From: Ensifer sp. MPMI2T
GTDB lineage: Bacteria; Pseudomonadota; Alphaproteobacteria; Rhizobiales; Rhizobiaceae
Direction of reading: 5' to 3'
Assembly: GCF_004827385.1 (NCBI RefSeq)
Contig: NZ_SRXN01000004.1
Location: 223,574 to 287,573, forward strand
Length of the DNA stretch: 64,000 nucleotides
The notes below the pieces were generated by a model, which saw only the letters and a program-made list of their open reading frames with translations, did not search any database and was not told the DNA's origin. Position 1 is the first letter of the stretch. Every line of letters starts with the position of its first letter. Below are positions 63,837 through 64,000 of the stretch, one piece after another. Made by a program: the position numbers and the translations under genes.

Positions 63837-64000
63837 ATCCCGAAAGCTTCATCCGCGCCAACACGGGCATTCTCTCGCCGCCGCATGTACCGGAGATCCG
63901 GCTGCGTCTTGCGAGCGAAGCGCATGATCTTTGGCTGAAGACGGAGGAGGAACTCGAGGAGATCGGCCTGCCGCCGCCGTTCTGGGCCTTCGCCTGGGCG
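63837..64000 (+). CDS. Class I methyltransferase, N-terminal part (cut by the window end)
   Basis: About 54 residues are visible from TTG 63837: ESFIRANTGILSPPHVPEIR, LRLASEAHDLWLKTEEELEE and GLPPPFWAFAWA. This N-terminus is typical of nicotinamide-methyltransferase-like / ETF-beta lysine methyltransferase homologues of rhizobia; the SAM-binding motif would lie beyond the window. It starts about 20 bp after the EVE gene. Confidence 0.75.

Overview
This 64 kb window is GC-rich (about 62 percent by eye) alphaproteobacterial chromosome. Gene order, protein content and two families of short palindromic intergenic repeats point to Sinorhizobium/Ensifer, close to S. meliloti. It holds core housekeeping genes. 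I see no phage, integrase, transposase, CRISPR array, toxin-antitoxin pair or defence island.

Layout. 1-5 kb: end of leuC, a SixA-like phosphatase, a YkuD L,D-transpeptidase divergent from a CenR-type response regulator, a cyclic-nucleotide-binding protein, xthA and a LolA-like carrier. 5-14 kb: ftsK with a CtrA-type box upstream, the glnK-amtB nitrogen operon, tesB, a UbiH-type hydroxylase and a CitE-like lyase. 14-19 kb: leuD-ridA, a MoxR ATPase and its usual VWA partner with a SAM-II riboswitch and metA between them, then galM. 20-24 kb: tRNA-Gly, a prolyl-tRNA editing protein, a CnoX-like thioredoxin, a LON-domain protein and small genes. 23.8-29.6 kb: the SOS mutagenesis cassette imuA-imuB-dnaE2 behind a LexA box. 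29.8-30.6 kb: bfd-bfr iron storage. 30.9-44 kb: a long, mostly minus-strand block, rplU-rpmA-GNAT-GNAT, then obgE-proB-proA-nadD-rsfS-rlmH-envC-ctpA-deacetylase-rppH, interrupted by one plus-strand phosphoesterase. 44-48 kb: tRNA-Ser, DUF429, small hypotheticals, an amidase and a KTSC protein. 48-54 kb: phoD behind a tandem Pho-box array, typA, a GNAT gene behind a second CtrA-type box, ppa, DUF167 and YggT. 54.6-60.6 kb: an amidotransferase, a TerB-like protein and the heme cluster hemC-hemD-mitofilin-hemY. 60.8-64 kb: tsaD-gpsA, YciI, an EVE protein and the start of a methyltransferase.

The most unusual signal is in tsaD. A 111-bp palindromic repeat, whose sister copy is intergenic at 889-999, sits in frame inside the essential tRNA-modification gene and adds 37 codons. 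A second repeat family supplies the last codons and stop of nadD. About fourteen copies of that family (RIME1-like) lie in the window, and all the complete ones have the same orientation whatever the direction of the neighbouring genes. Other points: a perfect terminator for ppa lies inside the convergent DUF167 gene, rsfS appears to start at CTG, several genes have well-supported TTG starts, and MetA carries Glu111, which predicts acetyl-CoA rather than succinyl-CoA use.

Limits: starts were chosen by eye from Shine-Dalgarno spacing and family alignment from memory. No database search was run.
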